From NCBI GenBank assembly GCA_030539395.1, contig JAUNSC010000017.1, forward strand, positions 1 to 64,000: a stretch of DNA of 64,000 nucleotides, read 5' to 3'. Source of the DNA: Eubacteriales bacterium (lineage in GTDB: Bacteria; Bacillota; Clostridia; Lachnospirales; Lachnospiraceae). Every line of letters starts with the position of its first letter. Position 1 is the stretch's first letter. The position numbers and the translations under genes were made by a program. The notes beneath the pieces were generated by a model. That model saw only the letters and a list, made by a program, of their open reading frames with translations, was not told where the DNA came from and ran no database searches. Positions 27,549-36,602 of the stretch are shown here, piece by piece.

Positions 27549-28877
27549 ATGGAAGAAGCACTTATTAAACGTATTATGCCTCACAGTCCGGAAGCCGAAC
27601 AATCCGTCATCGGTTCCATGCTTATGGATTCCGATGCCATAATGGCAGCTTCTGAGGTCATCAGCGGTGAAGATTTCTATCAGAAGCAGTACGGCATTCT
27701 TTTTGATACCATAACCGAACTGTTTAATGAAGGTCAGCCAGTGGATCTGATCACCCTTCAAAACCGGCTCAGGCAAAAAGATGTTCCGCCCGAAGTGGCA
27801 AGTCTCGAGTTTGCAAGAGATATCCTTAATTCGGTGTATACATCTACCAATGTACGTCAATATGCAAAAATCGTTCATGAAAAATCAATGCTGCGCAAGC
27901 TTATCCGTACCACCGAGGATATTGCCAACACCTGTTATACAGGCAAAGAAGCTCTGGAAGATATTTTCAGTGATACCGAAAAGCGCATCTTTGATATTGT
28001 ACAGCAAAATACATCCGGGGAATTTGTTCCAATTAAAGAAGTAGTGTTGAACGCACTGGATAAAATAGAACTTGCATCCAGAATTAAAGGCAATGTAACC
28101 GGTATTCCTACCGGATTTATTGATCTGGACTATAAAACAGCCGGTTTTCAGCCTTCTGATCTGATCCTGGTAGCTGCCAGGCCCTCCATGGGAAAAACAG
28201 CTCTGGTTCTGAATATCGCACAGCATATGGCTTTTAAAGAAAATGTAACTGTTGCCGTATTCAGTCTGGAAATGTCAAAGGAACAGCTCGTAAACCGTCT
28301 GCTGTCCCTTGAGTCCCGCGTAGATTCCCAGTCCATCCGTACAGGAAACCTTTCTGACGAAGACTGGGAGAAACTGATTGAAGGCGCCAGCATTATCGGT
28401 TCTTCAAACCTTATTATAGATGATACACCCGGTATCTCTGTTACAGAACTGCGAAGCAAATGCCGCAAATTCAAATTGGAGCACAACCTTGGCATCATAA
28501 TTATTGACTACCTGCAGTTGATGACCGGAAGCAGGCATTCCGAGTCAAGACAACAGGAAATCTCAGACATCTCCCGTTCCTTAAAGGCCATCGCCCGGGA
28601 ATTGAATGTGCCTGTGGTGGCCCTTTCCCAGTTATCCCGAGCAGTAGAGCAGCGGCCTGATCACCGTCCAATGCTCTCCGACCTGCGAGAATCCGGCGCC
28701 ATTGAGCAGGATGCCGACGTGGTAATGTTCATCTATCGTGACGATTACTACAACAAAGACACGGACAAACCAAATGTTGCAGAGATCATCATCGCCAAGC
28801 AGAGAAACGGTGCTATCGGCACTATAGAACTGGCATGGCTGCCGCAATACACCAAATTCGCAAATATGAAAAAATGA
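27549..28877 (+). CDS. dnaB: Replicative DNA helicase
   Basis: This hexameric helicase unwinds the fork during replication. It has 442 residues: an N-terminal DnaB domain (PHSPEAEQSVIGSML) and a RecA-like motor with Walker A ARPSMGKTA near residue 212 and Walker B IIIIDYLQLM near 318. It starts 19 bases after rplI. The last codons (MKK and stop) lie inside the left terminal inverted repeat of a small repeated element, so the element abuts or supplies the 3' end. Confidence 0.98.
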   Translation: MEEALIKRIMPHSPEAEQSVIGSMLMDSDAIMAASEVISGEDFYQKQYGILFDTITELFNEGQPVDLITLQNRLRQKDVPPEVASLEFARDILNSVYTSTNVRQYAKIVHEKSMLRKLIRTTEDIANTCYTGKEALEDIFSDTEKRIFDIVQQNTSGEFVPIKEVVLNALDKIELASRIKGNVTGIPTGFIDLDYKTAGFQPSDLILVAARPSMGKTALVLNIAQHMAFKENVTVAVFSLEMSKEQLVNRLLSLESRVDSQSIRTGNLSDEDWEKLIEGASIIGSSNLIIDDTPGISVTELRSKCRKFKLEHNLGIIIIDYLQLMTGSRHSESRQQEISDISRSLKAIARELNVPVVALSQLSRAVEQRPDHRPMLSDLRESGAIEQDADVVMFIYRDDYYNKDTDKPNVAEIIIAKQRNGAIGTIELAWLPQYTKFANMKK

Positions 28878-29015
28878 GCCATGCATAAAGAAATAAAAAA
28901 CACAGACGGGAGAGCAGTCTCTCACATGGCTGTGTTTTTTTATTTCTTTATATAGGGTGAAACCATCACCGAGTAACTGCGCCGCAGTTGCGAGGTGCTC
29001 ATGGCTCATTTTTTC
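28868..29015. repeat. Inverted-repeat element, copy A (MITE-like), with terminator hairpin
   Basis: Perfect 16-bp terminal inverted repeats bound the element: GAAAAAATGAGCCATG at 28868-28883 and its exact complement at 29000-29015. Inside is a long hairpin (AAAGAAATAAAAAACACAG against CTGTGTTTTTTTATTTCTTT) that would end dnaB transcription, and a smaller one (AACTGC-GCC-GCAGTT). The minus strand can be read as a short peptide starting MSHEHLATAAQLLG, probably not a real gene. Confidence 0.75.
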
Positions 29016-29023
29016 ATATATTA

Positions 29024-29158
29024 AGCCATGCATAAGAAAGAAAACACAGACGGGAGAGCAGTCTCTCACATGGCTGTGTTTTTTTATTTCTTTATATAGG
29101 GTGAAACCATCACCGAGTAACTGCGCCGCAGTTGCGAGGTGCTCATGGCTCATTTTTC
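29024..29158. repeat. Inverted-repeat element, copy B
   Basis: This is a second copy of the same element, eight bases after copy A. The right end CATGGCTCATTTTTC is kept, but the left terminal repeat is reduced to AGCCATG. The internal sequence from ACACAGACGGGAG to the end is nearly identical to copy A, with small changes only in the A-rich left arm. Confidence 0.75.
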
Positions 29159-29168
29159 TTCTTATTTC

Positions 29169-29507
29169 TTACAGAGTATATATCATAATTCCGGTAATAA
29201 TAATCAGATTTCCAATCACTCTTCCCTTTGAGAACTTTTCTTTTAATATTACATACGACAAAATCATTACAAACACATAGCTGAATGCATCAATGACTGT
29301 ACCGTATTTCATGTCAACCCCGGTAAATGCATACGTATTCACCAGCAGTACACCGAAAAAAATAGCATACGCCAGCATGACACGCCAGTTCAGGTATTCA
29401 TATATCGGATGCCGGTATGTTTTCTGCGCGCTCCTCTTCAGTAATACCTGGGACACCGCAGTAAAAAACGTGCCGGCAAACATCAAAAACATAAAAAAAT
29501 TATTCAT
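29169..29507 (-). CDS. Small EamA/SMR-like membrane protein (flippase pair, second subunit)
   Basis: This 112-residue protein has four predicted membrane segments and a pattern like half of an EamA transporter or an ArnE/ArnF-type subunit (FSYVFVMILSYVILKEKFSKG). Its gene overlaps that of a similar protein by 8 bases. Such pairs work as heterodimers; ArnE/ArnF move lipid-linked aminoarabinose across the membrane. The divergent neighbour encodes a polyprenyl-phosphate-type glycosyltransferase, so a lipid-sugar flippase role is likely but not proven. Confidence 0.7.
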   Translation of the reverse strand: MNNFFMFLMFAGTFFTAVSQVLLKRSAQKTYRHPIYEYLNWRVMLAYAIFFGVLLVNTYAFTGVDMKYGTVIDAFSYVFVMILSYVILKEKFSKGRVIGNLIIITGIMIYTL

Positions 29508-29850
29508 ATCGCTGCACCACCAATACTCCGATAAATACTAATATTAACCCAATGATATTCCGGACGGAAAGAGTCTCGTTAAAGAGCAGCACCGCCCAGA
29601 TCTGCGACCAGATCAAATATACTGTCTTGTTCGCATACGCCACACTGAGGTCAATTTTTTTGATTACTTTCTGCCAGATCACAGCATAAATCATACAGTT
29701 CAAAAACATCAGTCCCAAAAACAGATACAGCAGATAACTTTTCAGGCCATACAGTTTGAACTGTTCAGATGCGGCTTTTGAAAATACTCCCGTAAAGGAA
29801 AATATTAAAATATTAAGATGTAGTAGGATATAATTCTTTGCATTTTTCAT
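29500..29850 (-). CDS. Small EamA/SMR-like membrane protein (flippase pair, first subunit)
   Basis: This 116-residue protein has four predicted membrane segments. The central SVAYANKTVYLIWSQIWAVL and the C-terminal NIIGLILVFIGVLVV resemble SMR/EamA repeats. It precedes the other small membrane gene with an 8-base overlap, which implies coupled synthesis and a heterodimer. It is transcribed away from the glycosyltransferase gene from overlapping promoters. The substrate is unknown; drug efflux is the alternative. Confidence 0.7.
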   Translation of the reverse strand: MKNAKNYILLHLNILIFSFTGVFSKAASEQFKLYGLKSYLLYLFLGLMFLNCMIYAVIWQKVIKKIDLSVAYANKTVYLIWSQIWAVLLFNETLSVRNIIGLILVFIGVLVVQRYE

Positions 29851-29857
29851 GAGAATT

Positions 29858-29899
29858 ATTATAACACCCTTTTACTTTCGAGGCAAGCTGTGTTATAAT
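29858..29899. promoter_or_regulatory. Overlapping divergent promoters of the flippase pair and glycan genes
   Basis: On the plus strand TTTACT (29871-29876) and TATAAT (29894-29899) are 17 bp apart. On the minus strand TTGCCT (29881-29886) and TATAAT (29858-29863) are also 17 bp apart. The two interleave, so the sets are probably co-regulated or mutually competing. Confidence 0.6.
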
Positions 29900-29932
29900 C
29901 CTTTTGATTATATATAGGAGGAATGCTTTAAA

Positions 29933-30862
29933 ATGAGTTTATATTCGGTAGTTGTACCGGTCTATAATTCCCAACCTACACTGCATGAATTATACAGCCG
30001 TGTAAAAGCGGTCTTTGACGATACATTAAAACAGGATTTTGAATTGATCCTTGTGGATGACGGGTCTAAAGATCATTCTTATGAAACCATGGAGGAACTT
30101 CATGAACTCGATCCCAGGGTAAAAATTATCCAACAGGCCAAGAATTTCGGCCAGCATCCGGCGTTACTTTGCGGATTTCATTATGTACAGGGAGATTTTG
30201 TCATTACTATGGATGATGATCTCCAGCATCCGCCTGAAGAGATTCCCAAACTCATAAGCGTTATGAATGAGCGTGATGATGTGGATGTTATCATTGCAAA
30301 GTATGAAGGCCGCAAACACAACCTTATCCGTCGCATGGGAACATGGCTGTCTGTATATGCCACCTCAAAAATGCTGGGAAAGCCCCGGGATCTGGAAATT
30401 ACCAGTTTCCGCCTTATACGCCGTTTTATCGTAGATGCCATTATTAAAATGGATGTTCATCTTCCCCAGATCGGCAATCTTCTGGTTCAGACTTCCAACC
30501 GCATCATCAACGTTCCTGTAAAACACGATGCAAGAAAGTATGGCAAAAGCGGTTACTCGTTTACCCGCCTGGTAAAGGACCTGTTTTATGACATTACAAC
30601 GAATTCCGCATTTCCACTTATTCTCGTGCGTAATATCGGTATCATCAGTTTTGTATGCAGCGTACTCCTGGGCATTTATTTCCTTATCCGGTATTTCTTA
30701 TACGGGATGTCCGTAGAAGGCTGGACGTCTCTGATGCTCATCATGTTGGCCAGCAACGGCCTGATTCTGTTTTCTATCGGCATTATCGGTGAGTATCTGA
30801 TGCATATTCTGGACGAGGCGAAAAAAATGCCAAATTACATAGAACGGCGCAGGAAATTATAA
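29933..30862 (+). CDS. GT2 glycosyltransferase, polyprenyl-phosphate sugar synthase type
   Basis: This membrane-associated enzyme is expected to move a sugar from a nucleotide donor to polyprenyl phosphate (the DPM1/GtrB/ArnC group). GT-A motifs are present: VVVPVYNSQPTL at the start, VDDGSKD near residue 41, and MDDDLQHPPEE near 97. Two C-terminal membrane segments (about 230-255 and 268-290) match this group at 309 residues. It begins a three-gene set with the aminotransferase-fold and ATP-grasp genes and faces the small flippase pair. The sugar is unknown. Confidence 0.88.
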   Translation: MSLYSVVVPVYNSQPTLHELYSRVKAVFDDTLKQDFELILVDDGSKDHSYETMEELHELDPRVKIIQQAKNFGQHPALLCGFHYVQGDFVITMDDDLQHPPEEIPKLISVMNERDDVDVIIAKYEGRKHNLIRRMGTWLSVYATSKMLGKPRDLEITSFRLIRRFIVDAIIKMDVHLPQIGNLLVQTSNRIINVPVKHDARKYGKSGYSFTRLVKDLFYDITTNSAFPLILVRNIGIISFVCSVLLGIYFLIRYFLYGMSVEGWTSLMLIMLASNGLILFSIGIIGEYLMHILDEAKKMPNYIERRRKL

Positions 30863-30909
30863 TCGAAAGAAATTAATGATCAAAGGTAATTTATAAACGG
30901 AGGCAATTT

Positions 30910-31887
30910 ATGAAAGAAATCGGCGGATACCTTCAAATGGAGAAGGGAGCCGGCAAAGAATATCATACTGATATGTTAAAACTGAACCTGGGACGCACTG
31001 CTCTTATATTTCTTATGAAAGCGGCCGGCGCCCAAACATTATGGGTTCCTCATTTTCTTTGCGGCTGTGTTATGGATACCTGCGAAAAATCAGGAATCCA
31101 TCTGAAATATTACTCTATCGACAAAAACTTTCTGCCGATAATGCCGGTTCCCCCCGCGGATAATGAATACCTGTATCTGGTGAATTATTACGGTCAGTTG
31201 ACTGATGCGCAGATAAAGGATCTGGCAGAGGTTTATCCGCGCATTATTCTTGATAATACCCATGCGTTTTTCCAGAAGCCATTGCCCGGAATACCTGCAC
31301 TTTATTCTATCCGCAAATTTTTTGGATTAAGCGATGGGGCATACATTTTCCCCGGAAATCTTCCGGCTGCAGACTTTGCCGACTTGCCCCGGGATGTTTC
31401 AGGCGGGCGTATGGAACATATTCTGGGACGATATGAAAGCAGTGCATCCAAATATTACCAGACAATGCTCAAAAATGCACATTCACTGGATAATGAACCT
31501 GCAAAAAAAATGTCTCTGCTGACAGAAAATCTGCTCCGATGTATTGATTATTCTGCCGCTAAAGCAGCACGGGAAGCCAATTACAGCAGACTTAATGACC
31601 TTCTCGGGTCTGACAACTGTCTTACTCTGCATATGCCGGAAGGATCTTTTACCTATCCCTTTTATCATAAAGACGGCATAGCTCTTCGCAAAAAGCTGGC
31701 ACAGTATCAGATTTTTGTTCCTACATACTGGAGTAATGTAATCGCTGATATGCCCGTTGATTCCCTTGAATATGATTATGCCGCAAATATTCTTCCTTTG
31801 CCCTGTGACCAGCGCTATTGCCCGGAAGATATGGCATACCTTACCGATATATTGAAACAATGTTTAAACGATTTGGAGAAAAAGTAA
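30910..31887 (+). CDS. DegT/aminotransferase-fold protein, possibly divergent
   Basis: This 325-residue protein shows the general layout of DegT/DnrJ/EryC1-type PLP enzymes: LNLGRTALIFLMKAAGA near residue 25 in place of the usual G(S/T)xA segment, an LDNTHAF stretch near 117 where PLP enzymes bind the cofactor, and YSIRKFFGLSDGAYI near 137 that could supply the PLP lysine. It is shorter and more divergent than typical sugar aminotransferases. It may aminate a sugar or be a non-catalytic relative. Its stop overlaps the next gene's start by one base (TAATG). Confidence 0.6.
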   Translation: MKEIGGYLQMEKGAGKEYHTDMLKLNLGRTALIFLMKAAGAQTLWVPHFLCGCVMDTCEKSGIHLKYYSIDKNFLPIMPVPPADNEYLYLVNYYGQLTDAQIKDLAEVYPRIILDNTHAFFQKPLPGIPALYSIRKFFGLSDGAYIFPGNLPAADFADLPRDVSGGRMEHILGRYESSASKYYQTMLKNAHSLDNEPAKKMSLLTENLLRCIDYSAAKAAREANYSRLNDLLGSDNCLTLHMPEGSFTYPFYHKDGIALRKKLAQYQIFVPTYWSNVIADMPVDSLEYDYAANILPLPCDQRYCPEDMAYLTDILKQCLNDLEKK

Positions 31888-33131
31888 TGCACAGATTAGT
31901 TATTTTAGGTTCTCTCGGAGAATTGGTTCAGTTGATCCAGATGGCCAAAAGCCGTGGTATCTATACAATTGTATGCGACGGTTATCCAAACAGCAAAGGA
32001 AAGTCTTATGCAGATAAAGCCTATGATATTGCTGTCGGAAATATTGATGCAATTGCTGCAATGTGTATAAAAGAAAAAGCAGACGGCATCATCACCTCTT
32101 TTTCAGATTATATGTTTGAATGCATGGTTAAAATTGCAAAAAAAGCAAATTTAAAGTGCTATTTTGATACAGAACATCTCCCGCTTTATCGGGATAAGAC
32201 CAAAATGAAAAATATGTTATGTCAACTTGGCATAAGCACACCTGCACATCGATGTGTAGAAAAAAATTTCTCAGACAGCGAGCTTGAAGGTATCCAATTT
32301 CCGGTTGTCGTAAAACCAATTGATAAATATGGTTCAAGGGGAGTTGAGGTATTGAATTCTATTCAGGAGATTCGCCAGCGTTTTGATCACACCTGTGCCA
32401 CTTCTGACATTAAAAAAATTCTGGTGGAAGAATATCATGATGGATTTGAGTTCAATATGATGACATGGGTTCTTCATGGAAAAGTACAGGTAATCAGCAT
32501 TGCCGACCGTGAAAAAACAGATGTCGGTCAACGTCAGATTCCTGTTAGCTCCCGCAACGTTTATCCTTCAAAGCGAATAGACAGTGTGATAGATGACGCA
32601 ACCTCCATTTTACAGAAAGTTGCTGATTATACCGGTCAGCAGGAAGGTCCTTTGTCTATGCAGTTTTTCTGGAAACCCGAAACCGGAGTTTCCGTATGCG
32701 AAGTTGCCGGACGTTTCTTCGGCTATGAACATGAACTGGTAGATTACTGCGGCGGACTTTGTATGGAAAAGTTATTGTTAGATTACGTGTATGATGAAAA
32801 GGCAGTAGAAGAAACATTCTCTGATTATTCACCGTATTTTTCAAAGATAAGTGCTGTTCTCTATTTCCACGGAAAACCCGGTATGACCGTTGTGAACCAG
32901 CAGGTTGCGCAGGAATTGTCTAAAATTCCCGGAGTTGCAGAAACATGGCTATTTTACAAATCAGGAGAAGAAATTATTCTCCACGGTTCCAATCCCTATG
33001 TCGCACGCTACTATATCACCGGTAACAGCCGGGAGGAAATTGATAAATTAACTGAATATTTCTTCCGGCACATGACCATTACAGACGCAGATGGAAATGA
33101 TGTATTATATAAAAACAGAATCGGCAGTTAA
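31887..33131 (+). CDS. ATP-grasp enzyme
   Basis: This 414-residue ligase-type enzyme joins a carboxylate to an amine or similar group using ATP. The N-terminal fold reads LVILGSLGELVQLIQMAK. The ATP-grasp core includes FPVVVKPIDKYGSRGVEVLN near residue 145 and VEEYHDGFEFNMM near 190. The start at 31887 has GGAG 9 bases upstream and overlaps the previous stop. A longer reading from 31818 has no ribosome-binding site. With the preceding two genes it suggests that a lipid-linked sugar is decorated, perhaps with an amino acid; that is inference. Confidence 0.8.
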   Translation: MHRLVILGSLGELVQLIQMAKSRGIYTIVCDGYPNSKGKSYADKAYDIAVGNIDAIAAMCIKEKADGIITSFSDYMFECMVKIAKKANLKCYFDTEHLPLYRDKTKMKNMLCQLGISTPAHRCVEKNFSDSELEGIQFPVVVKPIDKYGSRGVEVLNSIQEIRQRFDHTCATSDIKKILVEEYHDGFEFNMMTWVLHGKVQVISIADREKTDVGQRQIPVSSRNVYPSKRIDSVIDDATSILQKVADYTGQQEGPLSMQFFWKPETGVSVCEVAGRFFGYEHELVDYCGGLCMEKLLLDYVYDEKAVEETFSDYSPYFSKISAVLYFHGKPGMTVVNQQVAQELSKIPGVAETWLFYKSGEEIILHGSNPYVARYYITGNSREEIDKLTEYFFRHMTITDADGNDVLYKNRIGS

Positions 33132-33150
33132 GCCGATTCTATTTTTATTG
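33117..33150 (+). terminator. Terminator of the glycan gene set
   Basis: AGAATCGGC (33117-33125) pairs with GCCGATTCT (33132-33140), followed by ATTTTTATT. The TAA stop of the ATP-grasp gene is in the loop. Confidence 0.8.
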
Positions 33151-33154
33151 CATA

Positions 33155-36100
33155 TTATCCAAAATGGTTTCTTACCAGTGCTGTATGACTCTGGTCCGCA
33201 TCTGTTATCTTTTTATTATAAAAAACTGCACTTCCTGTTTCCCCGTCTGATACATCAAATACAACATGATCACCAGAGACCGTCCCGTTTGTTACGCTGT
33301 GGATCGTATCCAGCATATACCGCATGGTCCTCTCTTCTGTCACAGTGTATTTTCCGGCCTTAACTTTCATAACAGCCGTCAGTCGCACCTTTTCCCCGGC
33401 ACTTATACTTTCTGCCGTAAATTCCACTGCCTGAAAGTAAGTATGTTCTTTCCCTTTTATATCAGTTCCTTCTGCCTTAAATATAAAAACAGGATTTCCA
33501 TGAGCAAAAACAATATCTTCCGTATCAATCTCTTTTGTAAGTTTAAGTGTTCCTTCCGGTATCGGCGCTTCCAGTTTTACCACTACGTCATTTGTAGTTT
33601 TCTCTGTCTCTGCAGGATTTCCATAGCCATAGCTTACATTTACTTTTGCAGAATTTGTAATTATATACCATCTGCCATCCCCCAGTTTCTTTTGATATTC
33701 TGACAGATCATATCCTTTCTTAATCTTACATTTGATATCAAACCGTATTGTTACATTATCCGGGCTGAATGCTGTCTTTCTTTTAATATTAAGTGTCTGT
33801 TTCTCAACCCCCGCTGTAAATGTCTTTGTAATATCTGTGTAATTCTTGAAATCAGTGGTGGAATAAGCCGCAAATGCCACATACTCCAGGCAGTCTTCAA
33901 GAATATCTGTCAACATCATTCCATTGGGACGAAGATCTTCTATGCAGGAAGGGAATCCCTGCCATACAGTGAACGTAATCGTATCACTTTGAGAATCAAG
34001 CACCTTTTCAACAGCTGTCCGACTTGCGTCCAGTCGTTTTTCCGGTGCAGGAATTTCCGGTCTGACTGCAGATGCTGTCGTTGTCACCGCCGGCGAATTC
34101 TGCGTTGTATCTCCGCTGTCTGTCTTGTGTTTTGCAGTTACAGACGCTGTATTTTTCACCTCATATGTTACCGTAATATCCTTATACGAAGGTTCTATTT
34201 CCGAAATATCCATTTTAACCTTAAATCTCAAAATATAATGATATCCATAAAAAGAATCATTTGCAAGTGTTTCTGATTTTGCTACGGCCGTCACCACATC
34301 ACCTGCTGCAGAAAGATCAAACCATCCAGATACATTCTTTCCATCTTCCGTTCGAATAACAGAAACATTCCCCACATAATCGGCCCCATTTGGCAGCCGG
34401 TCTGTAAAAACAAATTTGCTGTAATAATTGTCTGCCGTTTCCTGAGGTACAAATTGTTCAATTCTGTACCAATATGTTCCTGATACCGAAGAGAGCCTGT
34501 TTGCATTCGACCAGCCGCTGCCGTCATTTGACACCTGCTTTTCTGGTTTAGGAATCTCAATCGGCAAAATAGTACTCTTTGCAAGAAGCCCCAGATACCC
34601 AAATCCACCGCTCAGTGTTCCCGCAACAGCCTGGTCGTATCTCGGTTTAATCACCCTGCTCCAGGACTTTTTATCATTATCACCATACCCTATCCCCAGA
34701 TAAAATTCACTGCTGTTTGCATCAAAAATAACATCACCTCTATGGTCTGTTCCATCTATTGTCCCGTCTGAACCTGTCAATTGTTCAAATCCACTTACTC
34801 CCGCAATAGTTGCATTCATATTCAGATTAACCACAGAATCGGCCATGCAATACCGTTTATCAATACTGCCGTTCCCTAATTTGAAACCGCATACCTGATA
34901 ATCATCTATATCTGTAATATTTAACCGAAACTTAACTGCCTCTTTCTTTTGCGTACTGCTGTTTATTATTTCACATTTCACAACATAAAGACCAGCCCGG
35001 TAAAAAGAAAATGCAAATCTTTCTTTATAAAACCCAACGTACGGATAGCAGGTATATTTCTTTCCATCGGATGCAGTTACCGATCCGGTATATGTATTCA
35101 GCGTAACTTTCACATCATACCACTGATGATTTTCATTGTTGTAGAGCACTTTTTTGTAGAATGCTCCGCAAATATTCTTTTGATTTCCATCCGCAGGCTG
35201 CCAGTACAGTGCCGCTCCCATATCGCCCTTTATCAGCTTTGCAGAAGCTGTCCCGAACATCTCCATCCCGGATATTCCTTTGCGAAAAATAATGCCATTA
35301 TATTTTGCAGAAGCCTTCATACCGGATGTGACTGCACTGTAAGACCCTGTCGGAAGCTTCGTTCCAAGTGATATAGACCGCTGCTGCGCAAAAAGTCCCA
35401 CTATATTATCTGCGAGTTCCTCTTTATATTCTTCTTCCGATTCTGTCTCACTCGATTCCATCTCGCACGGTTCTGTCTCGCACGATTCCACTTCACCTGA
35501 TTCCGTCCCGCACGGTTCTGTCTCATCCTGTTTCGTCTCACCTGATTCCGTCCCGAATTCCTGTATTTCTTCCGGATCTGTTTCTGCAAGCTCATCCGTT
35601 GTTTCAGCCTGCACAATGCTGAACCAGCCATTTTCAGAAATATTTGCTGTGATTTTTACAGACCCGGAATCGGATTCCAGACTAATCTCCGTATTTTCCA
35701 ATATCTTTAATGGCAAATCCGCTTTATGACAGCCGAGATAACATATATTTCTCGAATCAGACACATTTTCGGAAAATTCTTTTTCGTTGATATAAAGCTC
35801 AATCTTAATATCTTCTTTTACTGCAATACCATTTTCATCTGTAATCTCAATAAAGTACGGCAGAAAATATGTTATTTTTTCCGGGATCACATCTTCCCAT
35901 TCTTTTTTTAACACGGCTTTTATCGCATCCGCTTCTTCCGGCTTCTCTTTTACCGCATCTTCCGCTGACACCAGCCAGATTTTATAACCGGAAGGAAAAT
36001 CAGTGCCGTCCCTCCTTTTCGCCACAATCTCTACCGGCCCGTTCTCATCCAAAAGTAGCGGCAACCCTTTCACTGCTCCAGCATCAGCTGCCGCCTCTTG

Positions 36101-36451
36101 CTGATATTCTGACTCTTGTTCCGACATGTTACTTTCAAACATTTTTATCTCTGTCATTTGTTCCGTATGCGTATCCGTTTCCGAAATCTTCTCCATGTTT
36201 TCCGCAGATATCCCGGATTCTGAAAATCTGTCTTCTTTCTCATCCGACACCTCTGATTGCAGAGTTTCTTCTGTTTCCCTCTCAGGTTCATGGTCAACCT
36301 CATGTCCTGTCTCTGTTTCATACATCGTGCCCGCTTCTGCTCCGATTCCTTCTAAGCCCACAGCTTCCACGCTAAAGCATACCCCAGTCATTAAAACCAT
36401 CATTGCCAGAACCGCAGCCGCCTTTTTTATATTACTGATACTATGCCTCAT
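33155..36451 (-). CDS. Large secreted fimbrial-type surface protein
   Basis: This 1098-residue protein has a signal peptide (about 1-30) and a Glu/Ser/Thr-rich region (about 35-120). Next come a beta-rich region, a second acidic low-complexity spacer (about 300-350), and at least two domains resembling isopeptide-forming fimbrial D2 domains (TYWYRIEQFVPQ; DTITFTVWQGFPS). A C-terminal segment (GTLKLTKEIDTED to KAGKYTVTEE) resembles SpaA-type domains of pilins. The protein ends shortly afterwards without LPXTG or a membrane segment, so anchoring is unexplained. Its promoter is covered by a near-perfect 16-bp inverted repeat. UDP-galactopyranose mutase lies upstream. Confidence 0.72.
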   Translation of the reverse strand: MRHSISNIKKAAAVLAMMVLMTGVCFSVEAVGLEGIGAEAGTMYETETGHEVDHEPERETEETLQSEVSDEKEDRFSESGISAENMEKISETDTHTEQMTEIKMFESNMSEQESEYQQEAAADAGAVKGLPLLLDENGPVEIVAKRRDGTDFPSGYKIWLVSAEDAVKEKPEEADAIKAVLKKEWEDVIPEKITYFLPYFIEITDENGIAVKEDIKIELYINEKEFSENVSDSRNICYLGCHKADLPLKILENTEISLESDSGSVKITANISENGWFSIVQAETTDELAETDPEEIQEFGTESGETKQDETEPCGTESGEVESCETEPCEMESSETESEEEYKEELADNIVGLFAQQRSISLGTKLPTGSYSAVTSGMKASAKYNGIIFRKGISGMEMFGTASAKLIKGDMGAALYWQPADGNQKNICGAFYKKVLYNNENHQWYDVKVTLNTYTGSVTASDGKKYTCYPYVGFYKERFAFSFYRAGLYVVKCEIINSSTQKKEAVKFRLNITDIDDYQVCGFKLGNGSIDKRYCMADSVVNLNMNATIAGVSGFEQLTGSDGTIDGTDHRGDVIFDANSSEFYLGIGYGDNDKKSWSRVIKPRYDQAVAGTLSGGFGYLGLLAKSTILPIEIPKPEKQVSNDGSGWSNANRLSSVSGTYWYRIEQFVPQETADNYYSKFVFTDRLPNGADYVGNVSVIRTEDGKNVSGWFDLSAAGDVVTAVAKSETLANDSFYGYHYILRFKVKMDISEIEPSYKDITVTYEVKNTASVTAKHKTDSGDTTQNSPAVTTTASAVRPEIPAPEKRLDASRTAVEKVLDSQSDTITFTVWQGFPSCIEDLRPNGMMLTDILEDCLEYVAFAAYSTTDFKNYTDITKTFTAGVEKQTLNIKRKTAFSPDNVTIRFDIKCKIKKGYDLSEYQKKLGDGRWYIITNSAKVNVSYGYGNPAETEKTTNDVVVKLEAPIPEGTLKLTKEIDTEDIVFAHGNPVFIFKAEGTDIKGKEHTYFQAVEFTAESISAGEKVRLTAVMKVKAGKYTVTEERTMRYMLDTIHSVTNGTVSGDHVVFDVSDGETGSAVFYNKKITDADQSHTALVRNHFG

Positions 36452-36602
36452 TCATTTTTTCTCCTTTCGGCGCACTAATTCCTTATCAGACAGATTTAGG
36501 CGCACTCTTAATCATTTTTTAATTGTGTCAGCGCTGAATTTGAAAAGCATTGGAATTTCTGAATTTAAGAATTTAGAAGAATAGAATATCCAGAACGAAG
36601 AA

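Noticed and set aside
28632..29153. Minus-strand open frame with repeated MSHEHLATAAQLLG peptides
   Set aside because: The frame is the complement of the two inverted-repeat elements and then of dnaB. It has no ribosome-binding site, and its repeat structure follows the DNA repeat.
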